NCBI GenBank assembly: GCA_013433145.1
Contig: CM024189.1
Location: forward strand, 9,726,001 to 9,790,000
Length of the DNA: 64,000 nt
DNA from: Ascaris suum
Taxonomy: Eukaryota > Nematoda > Chromadorea > Rhabditida > Ascarididae
Reading direction: 5' to 3'
The position numbers and the translations under genes are program-made. The notes beneath the pieces are model-generated. The model ran no database searches. It saw only the letters and a list, made by a program, of their open reading frames with translations, and was not told the origin of the DNA. Of this stretch, positions 23,152-35,935 are shown one piece after another (position 1 is the stretch's first letter; the number at the start of each line of letters is the position of its first letter).

Positions 23152-26100
23152 TTTCGGCGCATCAGTAAAACCTCCGCCGTTAAGGGAAGAGAACCTGCAA
23201 AAAATATGTTGTTAACCAGTGATTTACCTTAGCAGGTGATCCTCTGTGATGAAGTCAGTTTCATGGTGGCAGCGGTCATCTTGATCCTCATTGGGGTAAC
23301 AACTTCTGTGTCCACTCTTTGTTTGATCTTAAGTAGTATCTCATCCGTGTTAATTATGACCTACCGTACTTTCGGGACAGTAGGCGTAGATGTGAATAGC
23401 CTGCAGCCTCTCTTGCTGTTCAATATCCTTGTGTCTTTCAGTGCTCATCGTCGTTAGTTCTGCATCTCTTAGTGGTCGGGTTTGTTTCTTCGTCTGTCGC
23501 CTCAACAGCCGTGGGTCGTTTTGGTATTATTCTCTGAATTATTATTTACACTGTTTGTATTACTCGTGTTGTTATTCGGCTATTTCTGTTATTCGTATTA
23601 GTCTTCTATTCTTTCTTTTATCATTTGCCTAGCTTGTATGTTTTATTCTATCATTGTTATTTGTATGATTATAATTTGAGTTTTTCTTGTTTGTGTTTTT
23701 ATTGTTTCAGTTATTCTTATTTGGATTACTGTTCTTTGTGTCATTATCATTTGGATAATTACTGTTTGTATTATTATTATTCGTATTGTTGTTATCAGTT
23801 CTACTATTCCTTATTTGTTATTATTTGCATTATTATTATTTCCCTTATTAGTATTTATATTATTATTATTTGTATTTTATTATTTCTCTTGTTATTATTT
23901 CCATCATCACTCTTTCTATTATTATTATTGTTTTCTTTATTATTATTATTACTGTCATTATTACTGATTCTGTTAGTGTTATTGTTTCTATTGTTATTGC
24001 TTTTATTTCTGTCATTATTCTTACTTCTCCTCTTAGTATTATTTCTTATCATAATTATTCATTAAAATTTATTACTATTATTGTTAACTGTTACTGTTTA
24101 TTTTTGCTATTTATTATTATCATTATTTATTATTTGTTGGTTATTTTTGTGTATGTATTACTTAATCTTTATTATTTGTTGTTTATTTACTATTCTTATT
24201 GTTAGTTATTATTATTGTTTCTTCTTATTGTACGTTATTATTTTTTGTAGCTAATATTAATGTTAGTTTTATTGCTAGTTTAATAATAACTTTGCGTATT
24301 CTTTGTTTTATTATTAGTTTTATTTTTAGTTTATTTTTGTTTCTTCATTAGTTCTTTATTATTTTTATTATTAGCTAATTATGAGTTTTACTATTGCTTT
24401 ACTATTTATTTAATTGTTAGTTTATTATTTCTTTTATTATTAGTTGAAGATTTTCATTAATTTTACCATTTGTTGATTACTAATTTATTTAATATGTTTA
24501 TATTATTTGTTTTGTTGTTAAATTTTTATTTGCTTATTACTAGTTTTTGCCAGTTTTCTTACTGGTTTCGTATTGGTTTTATTGTTTGTTTTTCAGCAGT
24601 TTTAGATTTAGTTTAATATTAATTCTTTTTCACTTTATTATTAGTTTTATTGCTACTTTATTTCTTGTTCTATTTTAGTTTATTATTGGTTTATTATTAG
24701 TTTATTCTTAGTTTCGTTATTACTTTGTCATTAGTTTTCTTATTAGTTTATTATTAGTTTTATTATTTTTGTCATTAATTTCGTTATTTGATTATTATTA
24801 TTTTGAGTATTTTTATCATTAGTTTTTTTATTAGGTTCGTTTGTGATTAGGTTCGTAATTGGTTTATTAGTGGTTTTTCTTGTTTTTGTTATTGGTTTTG
24901 TTTTTTGTTTATTGTTAGTTAATTTTCTTGTTTCTTTATTTTATGACTTCTTTGTATTTGTTTATTATTAGTTTTATTATTTTTGTTTTTAATTTTATCA
25001 TTGGTTTATAATTTTATCACATGTCTTATTGGTACTAGTTTTATTATTACTTTTATAATTAGTTCGTTATTTGTTTTACGAATACTTTATTAGTACTTTG
25101 ATTATTAGTTTATTAGTGACTCTCTTATTCATTTATATTTAATTTTATCATTGAATTATTATTAGATTTTTTTATTAGTTTATTATTTGTTTTATCATTA
25201 GTTTATTATTAGTTTAGTTTGTTTTTCGCTTTATTAATAGTTTAGTTTCATTATTAATTGTTTGAATTTTTAGTTTTGCTTTATTAGTTGTTTTGTTGTG
25301 TTATTAGTTTTGTTTTGTTATTACTTTACTTATCAGTTCAGTTTTATTATTGCTTTTATTTTTAATTTTATTATTACTTTATTTATCAGTAGTATTATTA
25401 GTTTGAGCTTTTTTATTTGCTTTACTAGTAGTTCTATTATTCGTTGTATTATTATTTTTATTATTAATTTAGTTTTATTATTAGTTTAGTTTATTTCTAC
25501 TGTAATTTCATTATAATTTTGTTTTGTTATTACTTGGTTTTATTACTAGCTTTGTTTTATTATTAACTGATTTGATCATTAGTTTAGTTTAATATTTGGT
25601 TGATTTTCTTATTAGTTTAGTTTAATTATTAGTTTGGTTTTATTGTTAGATTAGTTTTTTTGTTAGTTTAGTTATATTATTGGTTTAGTTTTGTTACTAG
25701 TTTAGCTTTAGTATCAGTTTCGTTTTATTGTTCGTTTAGTTTTATTGCTTTTCGTTTAGTTTTTTTATTACTGTTGTTATATTATTTCTTTAGTTTTGTC
25801 GCTAGTTTAGATTTCTTACGAGTTTAGTTTTATTATTATGTTTATCATTAATTCTATTTTTATTTTAATTATTAGTTTTATTATTGCTCTTACTTTAGTA
25901 GTTATATTAGTTTAGTTTTATTGTTAGTTTTATTATTACTTTCGTTATTAGTAGTATTATTAGTTTTGTTCTTAGTTTTGTTATTTGCTTTACAAAGTTT
26001 TTTTTTTCGTTTTATTTATTAATTTAGTTGTAAATTAGTTCAGTTTTATTATTAGTTTAGTTTTTTCATTAGTTTAGTACTTTTATTAGCTTGGTTTATT

Positions 26101-26665
26101 ATTAGTTCATTTCTTTTCTCAGCTTAATTTTTTCTTATTTTAGTTTTATTATTGCTTCGTTCAATTATCAGTCTCGTTTTATCATTAGTTTAGTTCTATG
26201 ATTACTTCTGTTTTCTTATTAGTTTAGTTTTATTATTACCGTGGTTGACTTATTAGTTTTGCGATTACTTTTGTTTTTATCTTTATCATTGGTTTTTTAT
26301 TAGTTTCATCATCGGTGTTATTACTAGTTTCGTTTTATTATTACTTTAGTTTTATTATTAGTTTTGTTATCGGCTTTATTATTAGTTTTATGATTAGTTT
26401 TGTTGTTTGCTTTACTATTAGTTTTTCTATTCGTTATATTATTAGATTTATTATTTATTGAGCTTTGTTATTTGGTAGTTCTGTTGTTAGTTTAGTTGTT
26501 TTACTAATTTAGTTCAGTTGCTAGTTTTGTCTTTTTATTAGTTTAGTTGAATAATTAGTTTTGCTTTATTATTTTGTTTAGTTTTATTCTTAGTTTAGTT
26601 TGTTACTAGTTAGAGTTGGTTATAATTTAGTTTTATTTATAGTTTGGTTTGATTACTGTCAATCT
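22725..26665. repeat. Degenerate TTATTATTAG / TTAGTTTAG array, about 3.9 kb
   Basis: Continuous runs of TTTTATTATTAGTTTAG-like words on the plus strand, with frequent CAT and CGT substitutions. The strand is extremely T-rich and poor in C and A. It is distinct from the TTTATA family at 10-13 and 20-22 kb. A unique-sequence block at about 22,980-23,540 interrupts it and holds the inverted repeat. Long Ile/Leu/Ser frames are artefacts. Confidence 0.92.
22990..23221. repeat. Inverted repeat with (TA)n loop
   Basis: Arms at 22,990-23,062 and 23,149-23,221 are reverse complements over 73 bp with about 5 mismatches and no gaps. They run from CACTGGTTAACAAC at the outer end to GATGCGCCGAAAGTA at the inner end. 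The loop is (TA)n at 23,064-23,150. No target-site duplication is evident. It could be a MITE-like element or a palindrome whose centre grew as a microsatellite. Confidence 0.92.
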
Positions 26666-27274
26666 ATAAATCTGCGAAAAAAATGCTGTAAGCCTGAAAG
26701 GTTTAGAAATTTAAGAAATTTATATGCATTTTGCATTAGGTGTATTTTTGTTTTGCACTGATTGTATCGAAGGTTAAATTTTTCTCGTTTGTTTCGGCAC
26801 GTGTTATTAATTCGCCTACTGTTTCGGCACGTGTATTAACTACCATCGGAAGCTCAGGTTGCGGATACCGGTCGTTTCAGTTGTGTGTCGAGGAATTCGG
26901 CGGGAGAGGCACGCAAAAGTTATGACTTAAAGTTCTAGGTAATCGCTTTTTAGTGCTTTAATGATTTCCGTTATATTCGTCCAGCGCTGCCCAATAACGC
27001 TTGCATAGTGAATCGTTCGAAGTACAAGAGATGATATTTCAAAGCTATTTTCGATGAACCAGAAAATATTTCAGCATTGTTTATTTTGTTTCAAATTGAG
27101 ACTGGAGTCATTGCAGCTGGAGCTTCCAGATTTGTTGCCGTAATATGAGAGTTTGCTTGACCTTTTATATGGTGGTTCACTTTGATTCATCAACTTTTGA
27201 AAAAAGACGGACTTTGCACTTTTTCTCGAGACGTTGCACTTCATTCCATTTATACTAATTACCTTTTAGTACAG
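26666..27274. other. No gene recognised
   Basis: Ordinary composition; a direct repeat GTTTCGGCACGTGT occurs at about 26,791 and 26,821. No exon was identified. Confidence 0.35.
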
Positions 27275-27380
27275 TGCCGCCATCGACCAACGAAACTGCA
27301 TCACCACCACTACTGCAAACGATCACTCCCGAACGGCATCTGCTGTGGAATGGAAAGTGGATGCGATTCCCGAGGCAGAG
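27275..27380 (+). pseudogene. Possible Ig-start exon (VPP type)
   Basis: Acceptor AGTACAG, then phase 1 frame giving (V)PPSTNETASPPLL and HLLWNGKWMRFP, resembling the exon at 44,071 (PPN... W-x-x-NG). The expected B-strand Cys is missing in both. Another frame is open (CITTTTANDHS and AVEWKVDAIPEAE). The donor CAGAG|GTTGGT is weak. GC content is above the surroundings. Confidence 0.42.
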
Positions 27381-30300
27381 GTTGGTTTCCTTGCGTTTTT
27401 TTTTTTCCATTTTCAGTTTTTACCGTCAAGTGGGGACAACGTGAAAACGATGCATAATTATAAGAAATGATGCATGGTATTGGACTAATGGACCTAGTGG
27501 TTAAACAAAAGGAGGAAACTGTATATGAAAAGATAATAATGTGCAGGTACGAATGATACACATTTATCATGATTCCACTAAACATCGATGTTTTCAGTAA
27601 AGCTAGTCATCGAACTATTGACATGAAATATTTTTCCGTATTTGAGAAGTTTCGTGCTTCGCTATGTACACCTTAAAATACGTTTGCCCATATAACTGCT
27701 TCCATAAAAAGTTTCACGAAAAGCTAGTCCCAGATAAAACGGCTTTAACTACTATTTTTGAACCATAAGCCAAAACAGTTTTGCTCCAATTTTTCTCACA
27801 ATAACTTTGTAGTTTTTTTTTCAAATTTGCTTAATTAGCATTCATCTGTACTCTTTCTTTGCAAATTTCTCTATTTTCGCTGGCATTATTTTCGTACACG
27901 TCATATGGCAAATGTGTCTTTTACAGACCTCCTCCCATTATGTGAATGTATACGAAAGATGTGCAGTGCAATGAAATTTAATTTAGCATGATGAGAGTGT
28001 CTCGTTTGATTCGTCCGCAGTTTGATTGATTTCTCGATAGGTATAGGACATCGAAATTATTTGCTTAAGCGATTCATTACAAACGTCCTATAATATTCGC
28101 ATGTGCTATAAGTCCTATAAGAAAAACATATTCTATCAGAAAGATGCGAGCGAAATTTTGGAAGAAAAAACTGCAGAAGCTGCAAGGTTGTGCCTGATCT
28201 ATAGCAATGCATGCTGATGCATCTCAGAGGTATTGGTGGCTTTGAATGGTGGTTAAGCGATCCGGTCGCATTTTACGAGTATTTTTTCATAGTGACCTTG
28301 CTCTAGTAATGTTTTGTTTGCACTTTAGTAATAGTTGATATTTCACTGGAAAGGCTGAAGTGCTTGAAAGCGTTTATAAATTGTTATCGCAGGAAAAATG
28401 CTGATTTTGTTGTGAATTTTATGTGCCTCGAAGAAAGTATAGCTGATCGTTTACTTAGAGTCCTTTAAACTCATTAAGCAATATCGCATAACTCGGGGTT
28501 CTGCATCTGTGGTATCATTCACGAATGCCTCTCATCGCCTTTGAAGCTGTTATGAGTTTTGTGGCTCCTCAACCCAAATCCATTTCCCGAACAACGCAAT
28601 GTTATACCCAGGCATTCCTCTGCGAGCGCAAATGAGCCTGAAAGCATAAATTTAAAAAAAAAAAGAATATTGTTACTCAAATGAACACATAACAGCTTTC
28701 ATATGATCAAAACAAAGAACTGAGTAGATTAGGTTAATATCTTTTTTTAAATAAAAAACAACTTTATTGCTCCTATATTGTTGTTGTTTGGCCCAGGGTG
28801 AAAAGCGCTCGGGCCTGTAGTGAGGAAACAGTTTCCTCCTGTACTAACATCCAGTCATGTCAGAAATGTTTCACCCTGTATTAGGAGTGATAAGTCATTC
28901 TTACGCATCCGGTGTCACTGTGATATTGCCGTGATGTAGAAATCAGGAACGCTCGTTGTAACATTCCCTTCCTCTTTATGACACCTGGCAGTAATGCGAC
29001 CGTGCTGGTTCAAATCTTCACAGCTGTTCTTCGATGTACTTATGAACTTGTAGAGCAGTTTGAGCATGGAGATTGGGGGGGGGGGGGGGAGGAAGAAGAT
29101 CAAGAGAGATTGGCAAAGAGCTGCATTCGGAAGCAACGCTCTTTAGGGTTCAATAACTCCAAGAGTGTATCTGCCATCGATTCGTTGTTATTGCAACGGA
29201 AGTGTTGTCCACCTCTTACTAGGTGTTGAAGCGGCGTAGAAAGAAAACAAATTTTTCGCATGAATGCATCATACACAAAAGACGGGTGTGGCAGCAATCG
29301 AGCGGCACCTTTGTTTTGAAGTGGCTACAAACTTGCTTACGAATCTCGATGTTATTGCATTCTCATATTCAGCATATCCTCTGAACAAACCTTCCATAGC
29401 ATTATACGGGCTCCAATCAATTGTTTGTGATTTTACTGCGGCAAAAAAATCCTGGTATATTAACCTCAGATATTAACGACCTTCGTGTTTGTGACAACTG
29501 TGTTCTGATGGCCTTGTGGCTATTGTTATTGACGTGTTCTAAATGGTCTTCACCGTCAGTGCCGCTTACAGAAGCATTTCTTTGGTGAATCGGATTTATA
29601 TAGTGGCAGTTTTGGAGCATTTGCATAGGCCGTTGTCACTATCAACTCTTATTCTAAAATCATCGGCCCGAACAACTGCGTAACAGAATTAAGAATTTCA
29701 TTGCTAGTTTATTTCTCTTATTCAAAAGATTCGATGAAAGGATGCGCCTTAAGAACGTCAAATAGCTGCGTGCTTTACCTATCAGTTCCAGTGCACCAAT
29801 TTTTCCTGGCCGTTTCTAATCTGTTTGAGCAATCCATTTGGTAATCTGCGATAGGAAGGCAAAATTGTTTGTAGATTTCAGAGGGCTATAAAGTGATTTA
29901 ATATTGGTATAGCCAAACTTGACTTCCCTTAGTGAAGCGAAATTTTATTCCTGAAATCCCTCCTGCATTATACCCATAAGTTTATACCTTGACGAACGTC
30001 TCTGCTGTACCTATACTTAATTTTGTTCCAGTGCACAAGCAATGTACAGGAACTAAAACATTACCTATAAGTGAATAATAGAGATTGTCTTAGGTAGAAG
30101 TTCATAACCACTTCGGAGGACATTTTTGAAAAATTATTTCGTTTCACAATTTCGTTATTTTTGTAGCGACGATGGAAGTTTTGCATGAAGCCGCCTCCTG
30201 TCTTATGTTACCGTCGTGGTTGCTTTTGATGGCATTAGTATGTTGTCGGCGCTAGCACTACTGCACTTTCTCACCCCTCTGTAGAGCCCATGACATCTCA

Positions 30301-31540
30301 TTAAATTTTCCACAAAGCAAATGTTCCCTTACCAAGAAATATTCTTCTTTCCCTGATACGAATAAGGTAATGCCTGATGTTCAGTCTGTGTATTTCGTCG
30401 TATTTTCTCGTCCTTATTTTCTCCTTTGCTGTCCTCCTGCTTCCACAGTCCTCCTAATATACATCTGCTCTGAGAAGTTGGTGGTTTTGAAAGTCTTATT
30501 TACTCGAGCCTCCCTCTAAATGTAAGCATCCTTATATAAGGCGTATTTATATGTGCGCCAGCTTTTGAAACTTGCGAATGTTGTGAATCTGAAGCTAATG
30601 ACAAAAAACTCGATGATGACATTTGATTTCAGTATTAGAAGTACACAAGTACAGCTGTCGTAACAGCCTCATTCAACTTTGCGTAATCATGTATGTGAAC
30701 AGCTAGTCATATTTTCTCATCCTTAGTCAACGAAAAAATCGTTCTTTTTTCAACGAAAATCATGTCTTCTCATATGGTCAAATGGCCGTTTTTAAAGAGT
30801 TTTGTTTGATCAATGCACTCCAAGAGCATAGTTTTATTCAGCGATCAGCCCAACTGCCAAACTTTCTTCAAGTTTTGTTCCTAAGAGAGAAATTTATTGA
30901 AAAGCGCTTCCATCAGGATATTTCCATGTCTTCTTTGTTCCGCTTCCTGTAGGTTATATGTATCTCATCCGTATCCGTCCATACGCCTATAGCCTTAATT
31001 AGGAAACAAATGAAGCTAGAATTGCAAAGCTTCTGTCTTGTGATGTGCGCCAGAACATGATCACCTATGATATTTTTCACGTTGCTTCCTTAACTTTAAA
31101 AGTTTTTTTGGACAGTTGAACTTTTTAAATAATTTGTATGCATCTTAGATAGATTAGATTTTCGTCTTGCATAAATCGAGTACCTTTCGTGTGTGATCGA
31201 TAATAGCGATCAGATAAAATTTTAAACTTGTTACTCAACTTATTTTACTTTTTGTAGATGGTTGACTGTACAGCAGTGATTAATTGAACCGAATCCAAAA
31301 TTTCAGGTCATGCCAGTTTCTTAAATTTCTTAAATACTCTCATCCTTTGTTGACGCTGATGATTGGCTCACTTCATTCATAGTCTTGGTGGATGTGATTT
31401 TTGAATAGGGTACATCTGAAAGTCGTTCGGGAAAAAAGAGCTTTCAAAATTGATTTCGATAAATTTACCATGGTAGTTTTTATATGTTGTTCGCTTTCAT
31501 AGACCACAACCACAATTGTTTCTTTCATTTTCATATTTAG
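27381..31540. other. Intron-like stretch with weak Ig-like traces
   Basis: Two plus-strand traces are noted: AVLRCTYELVEQ at about 29,021-29,060 (B-strand-like) and RHLCFEVATNLLTNLD at about 29,302-29,350 (F-G-like, C-x-x-x-A-x-N). Neither has supporting splice sites. A run of 15 G lies at 29,075-29,089. Nothing else was identified. Confidence 0.25.
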
Positions 31541-31605
31541 GTACAAGCTTGCTACAAGACCACCATCCTTTACCTGATGCTATTGAGAAATCTGAGCGAA
31601 AATAA
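31541..31605 (+). pseudogene. Possible Ig A-strand remnant
   Basis: Acceptor CATATTTAG, then YKLATRPPSFT, a frameshift, and PDAIEKSERK in the adjacent frame before a TAA. The R-PP-S-F-x motif fits the first strand of an I-set Ig domain. Short and interrupted, so weak. Confidence 0.28.
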
Positions 31606-32030
31606 TGAAAACCTTTACAGACTGCATTGCTTTGAGTGATGAATCTATTATGGCATTAATTGTGATTTCGCTAGATCCGACTTTTCATCATTGGTGTGAG
31701 AATTCGATATTGATGAGTGGATATCATAGAAATTCTGATTAACTACAAATATTTGTAAGTGTCTTAGATGGTAGGATATTGCTGTTGTCCCATGTGGCAG
31801 CTTAAGTTCATGCGAAGACAAAGAGGCGATATGAAACCTGTATATTTTCTTTGAATTCACAACGGCTTTTGGCCATACGATGTTGCACCGAATGGAGGCA
31901 TCATGCATCTGTGCTGCAGACATGCGCAGCAGCGCAATAATATCGAATATGCTTAAGTGAGGGCGAGATTATACTTGTGGGCCCCCTGAGTGTCTGGTGT
32001 TGTTGCAGAGTTCCCTTGGGACCTTCCCTT

Positions 32031-32053
32031 CCCCCCCCCCCCCCCCCCCCCCC
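32031..32053. repeat. Poly-C run (23)
   Basis: Twenty-three consecutive C on the plus strand, the only long C run in the window, against G runs elsewhere. Confidence 0.95.
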
Positions 32054-33685
32054 TCGCGATAGAGCTGCAGTGTTAACGTTTGCATCAAATGGGATACGGC
32101 AGTTTACCTTACGAAAGGAGTTACCTCACCAGCAAGGAAGCCGCTCTTGCATACTCCGTTAAAATGCTCGTATCTGCTCAAATAAATATCGTCGTTCTAT
32201 TTCCATAAGAAAAGAGTTCGCTGAACGATAAAAACATCGAAGGTTCAAGATGAGCATAAGTTTTATTTACTTTGTTTATATGTCGTAAATTATGGTGAGT
32301 GGAAGAGTTTTTTGGACATGACTTCCGTAAAGCACTAAATGTGCTGCATTTCACATTCTTCACGTTTCGATTTTTTTTTCTTTCGCTTAAAATCGGTTAT
32401 GCCTTTGAGAGTTTTAAATCGAAGCTCATTATCCAATTAAGTCGAAAACTTCCATCGCATTTATAACTAAATCATCATGTTAGATCTACGATTGCTGTTG
32501 TGAATTGGCCAAGTAGGTTTATAAAGTATACATTATTGAACTGACCAACACATCTACTGAGATTTCCCAGTTATCGTTCCGATTTATTCACTATAATTAC
32601 TGTTCCAAAATTTTCGAAGAGGAGGAAAGCTTTTGGGGTTTTGGGCGCTTCTCAATTTGCTGACATGGAACAGAATTATTGAGTGGAAATAAATCCACTG
32701 AAACTAAGAAAGGTTGTTTTATGCGTTATATCAGTAAGGAAAGAATAGTTAAACGTTACATGAATTTTTAAAAATCGCTTTCTTCTAGTAAAATTTCGCT
32801 TTTTTCGAAATTTCCGGCAAAGTTCCAGGAGAAGAATGCTGTCCTGCCTAATAGACGAAAGCCTATCGAAGACGTGAGATTTCAAAATTTTTGGAGCTTA
32901 TTTCGTAGTAGGCGCGACCCATATGATTGGAGACGCGTTCTTGCTCTGCAAATAGGTCGTTCTTGTTCTCTAATTAAGCTCAAACTGCTGCTCTTCGTGC
33001 AAAAGGCATACGTTGCTTATGGGAATTCGAGATTGGAAGGTTTAATGAGAATTGGGGGAGGGGGGGGGGGCATAAAACGACCAAATGATGGAATAGGACA
33101 GTTAATTTGAAAAGCACGCAATGAGAATGAGGCTGGGCAGCGATTCCATAACTTCTTTCAGACTAGGAGAGTGAATCATGAGTTCAAATATGTGGAAGGA
33201 TGGAATCGCTGAACCTTTGGCGATATGCTCATGCTTAGCAAAGATAGCAAAAACTTGAACCCGAACATGATCCAGTGTTCATAACCTATCCGACTTTTTT
33301 TATCCCAATTGTGCAGTTGCAAACTTCTAGTATCTCCTTGCATTAAAAAAATCACTCAAATGCATTACTTAAAGTTGCGGTTCACTGGGGCTTTCTCAAG
33401 TTCTTGATGAGATATTTTGTCTTTACTTTCATCAGATGCTATTTAGTCACTCTGATTTGTTTTGTATTTTCTCTTCGCAGCGATGCAGTTATTTTTTATT
33501 AATATTTTTTGTGGCATCTGTTTGCATTAAGGCTTTTAAAGTTTGTTTGTAACTAAATATCATAATACTTGCTGTAACATAGTAGTTCATTTTTTGGATG
33601 AAGGGGGGGGAAGAGGAGCGGTTGTTTTGTGAAATTTTGAGGAAATAGAAATCTTGGAGGTTTTGTTGTGGAACTATTCGCATTT

Positions 33686-33688
<3 letters not shown>

Positions 33689-33773
<85 letters not shown>
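33689..33773. repeat. (TA)n microsatellite
   Basis: About 85 bp of uninterrupted TA. Confidence 0.98.
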
Positions 33774-33776
<3 letters not shown>

Positions 33777-34647
33777 CTCGCCCTCCTCACTTGCTATTTT
33801 TGGCCAGGCAGGTGGAAAGGTAATTAATACAGTTTTACCCTTCAATAAAAGACGCATGGGAATCCTTGTGAAATATTGTAGATCGTTCGGAGCTTCAGCT
33901 TTCCGAATAGCACTAAGGAGAAGGGTGTTTGCTGCTGATTAAATCTAGATCATAGTTCATGACTGCTGACCTGAGAAATCCACGGCTCGGGATCTTTGAC
34001 TCGGTCTTGAAATATTACTATTGAAGTATTACTGAACGTTCATACTTCATGAGTTCATCTCACTGCCTCGCTCTCTTTTGCTCTAATCATAATAAGAAAA
34101 AATAAAGGACAGGTGGTCATCTTTTAGTGTTGAAAATTTATCATCAAATGTATAGATATTGCAAGGAAAACAAGTGGTCAAGAGATGTGAATGTGTTTGT
34201 TTACTTATGGATCAAACTACAGTGCCCGAAATCGAAACATTTTGCGTCTAATGGGCGGCGTACATGTTCATTCATATGGAGTTGTTCGTATGACACTCTT
34301 TTGTGACCATTTCATTGATCACTAATAACGCCTCATCACTTTCGCAGCGCAGATAATCTACTCTCTCCTTTAGCGTTATTGCGCTAAGATGAGCTTCGAT
34401 CAATACCATTCTTAAAAACACTACGATAAAAATCTGAAAGTGTTTGTAGATGTGAAACCTTTTGTGCTCTGGTTAGTGAATGCATCGTGTGCTTATTTTA
34501 CGTCGGTTCTTTCAGACCACACTCGTATTAGTGACTTTGAACTAGTGCATGCTGTTCGCGAAACTACTTCTGATATTCTTTAATTTTTCATATTTCTATA
34601 TTTATACTCGGCCCTGTAGTCATTAGTTGTGACATATAATTTAACAG

Positions 34648-34713
34648 GTCTTTTAACGGATATCGATGGAAATCCACTGAGAAACTCGTTCCAGGATACT
34701 AATAAACAATTTG
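34648..34713 (+). pseudogene. Possible small exon, phase 1 to 1
   Basis: Acceptor TTAACAG and donor G|GTGAAA bracket 66 bp reading LLTDIDGNPLRNSF then QDTNKQF, with no stop. Phase matches the small Ig exons at 42,085 and 52,497. No Ig hallmark is visible, so the function is unknown. A further possible 31-bp exon, 34,806-34,836 (TTTCAG acceptor, G|GTAAAT donor, PNEYLSPTD), follows. Confidence 0.27.
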
Positions 34714-35048
34714 GTGAAAGATTACTTCGAAATAAATTATAGTGAAGTGAATGTATAGTCTTTTTGCGTGTGAAAATTTATGCTTAATTAATCTAATTAT
34801 TTCAGTGCCGAACGAATATTTGAGTCCCACCGACTGGTAAATATGTGGGTGACTATACATATTAGTTCTAGATGACATTAAAATACCTTAATTAGATAAA
34901 ATTTGAATAATATTCGTGAGCGCAAACTTATAAGCAGCGTTGATTCTACTTTTTATTATTTAGTAATCCAATCTTTCAGTCTGACTTCCGGAAAACGTCA
35001 ATGCAAACGGTTTTTGAGGCCAAACTCGCCTAACAATCTCTAAATTCT

Positions 35049-35150
35049 GACGACAAAAACGAAGTAAGCCCTATGTACTAAATATATAATATATATATAA
35101 GCCCTATATAATAAACGAAGTAACACAGGGCTTACTTCGTTTATTGTCGT
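35049..35150. repeat. Short inverted repeat with AT-rich loop
   Basis: Arms of 24 bp at 35,049-35,072 and 35,127-35,150 (core AACGAAGTAAGCCCT) pair with one mismatch. The loop holds TA-rich DNA plus extra partial copies of the arm (GCCCTATATA, AACGAAGTAA). It looks like a foldback element or a hairpin that has slipped and duplicated. Confidence 0.85.
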
Positions 35151-35436
35151 ACACCGTGTTAGTAGAGCGCGCATAAGAATGCAATTTACAAGGTTTTTTT
35201 GTAAGAATTTGAGTTTTGTTTTGGTAAGGAATAAGAATTTAAAAGTTTTGCAAGGATGGATTTGAAGCAGTTCGTGTTGTGAGAACTTTGCATTTATCGG
35301 TAGGGAATCGCAACAGAATTCCATTTTGTGTTATTTTCATTTTCGATATATTTGTATGTTTTTCCATTTTCGGTTCTGACATTTGTTTCTGACATCTCCG
35401 GCACATAATTTTCGGTTTTTATTAAATTTTAGCTCC

Positions 35437-35935
35437 ATAGCATCTATCTCTTTATTATGCTATCTTTCATGTTTCTGCTCATTATTGGTGACATATTTTC
35501 ATGTGATAGATTTATGGTTAGGAACCATATTACTATTTCATTGCTTGGAATAGACGAGAAAACGCTTCCACAGAAAAGTGTATGCGATTACTGATTTCTA
35601 GTGTCAATTTTTTGATGCATAATAGAGAGACCGTGAATGTAACTCCTCTTCTTACGAAATTCTTTCCTGCTCAAAGTGGCAGCACTTAAAACAGTTACTG
35701 CAACTATATAGCCATGGTAGGAAGCGATTTCCTAGGGCGTTGGCTGTTTGCGTTCCTTTGAAAACCGAAATGAACTTGCAGAGACGACACCGAAAATAAC
35801 ATCAATCGGGAATGAATCGGTGGCAGTGGGGATGCTAGCATTTCTTCATTGCTGAACACAAAGTCCTATGGATACGTGGCGGTAACGTCATCGTCACTCC
35901 GATAGAACGGTTCGTACATATATTTCTAGTGCTTT
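35437..35935 (+). repeat. Diverged duplicate of 8,426-8,900
   Basis: Alignment by eye starts at TCTTTATTATGCTAT and continues through intron and exon to GGTTCGTACA, with scattered substitutions and small indels. A block of about 40 bp in the exon (AATAACATCAATCGGG and on) is identical. Exon copy: see 35,782. Confidence 0.88.
35782..35909 (+). pseudogene. Ig exon (A to C), copy 2, with stop
   Basis: Acceptor ACTTGCAG, then ETTPKITSIGNESVAVGM, LAFLHC and TGA at 35,853-35,855, directly after the B-strand Cys. The region that should carry the C-strand Trp is rearranged compared with copy 1 at 8,766-8,891. It ends at the same donor (G|GTTCGT) and is 2 bp longer. Confidence 0.75.

Larger units (their letters stand above)
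31606..34647. other. Intron-like; C run, G run and (TA)n
   Basis: No confident exon. It contains a run of 23 C at 32,031-32,053, a near-pure G run at 33,054-33,070 and (TA)n at 33,689-33,773. Confidence 0.5.

Noticed and set aside
23236..24205. Hydrophobic Ile/Leu/Ser frames suggesting membrane proteins
   Set aside because: Generated by TTATTATTAG words; both strands show equivalent artefacts (Asn-rich on minus).
28999..29350. B-strand-like and F-strand-like Ig traces
   Set aside because: Single short motifs without borders; too weak for separate features.
33489..33857. 122-codon minus frame
   Set aside because: It runs through a (TA)n tract; no conserved motif.
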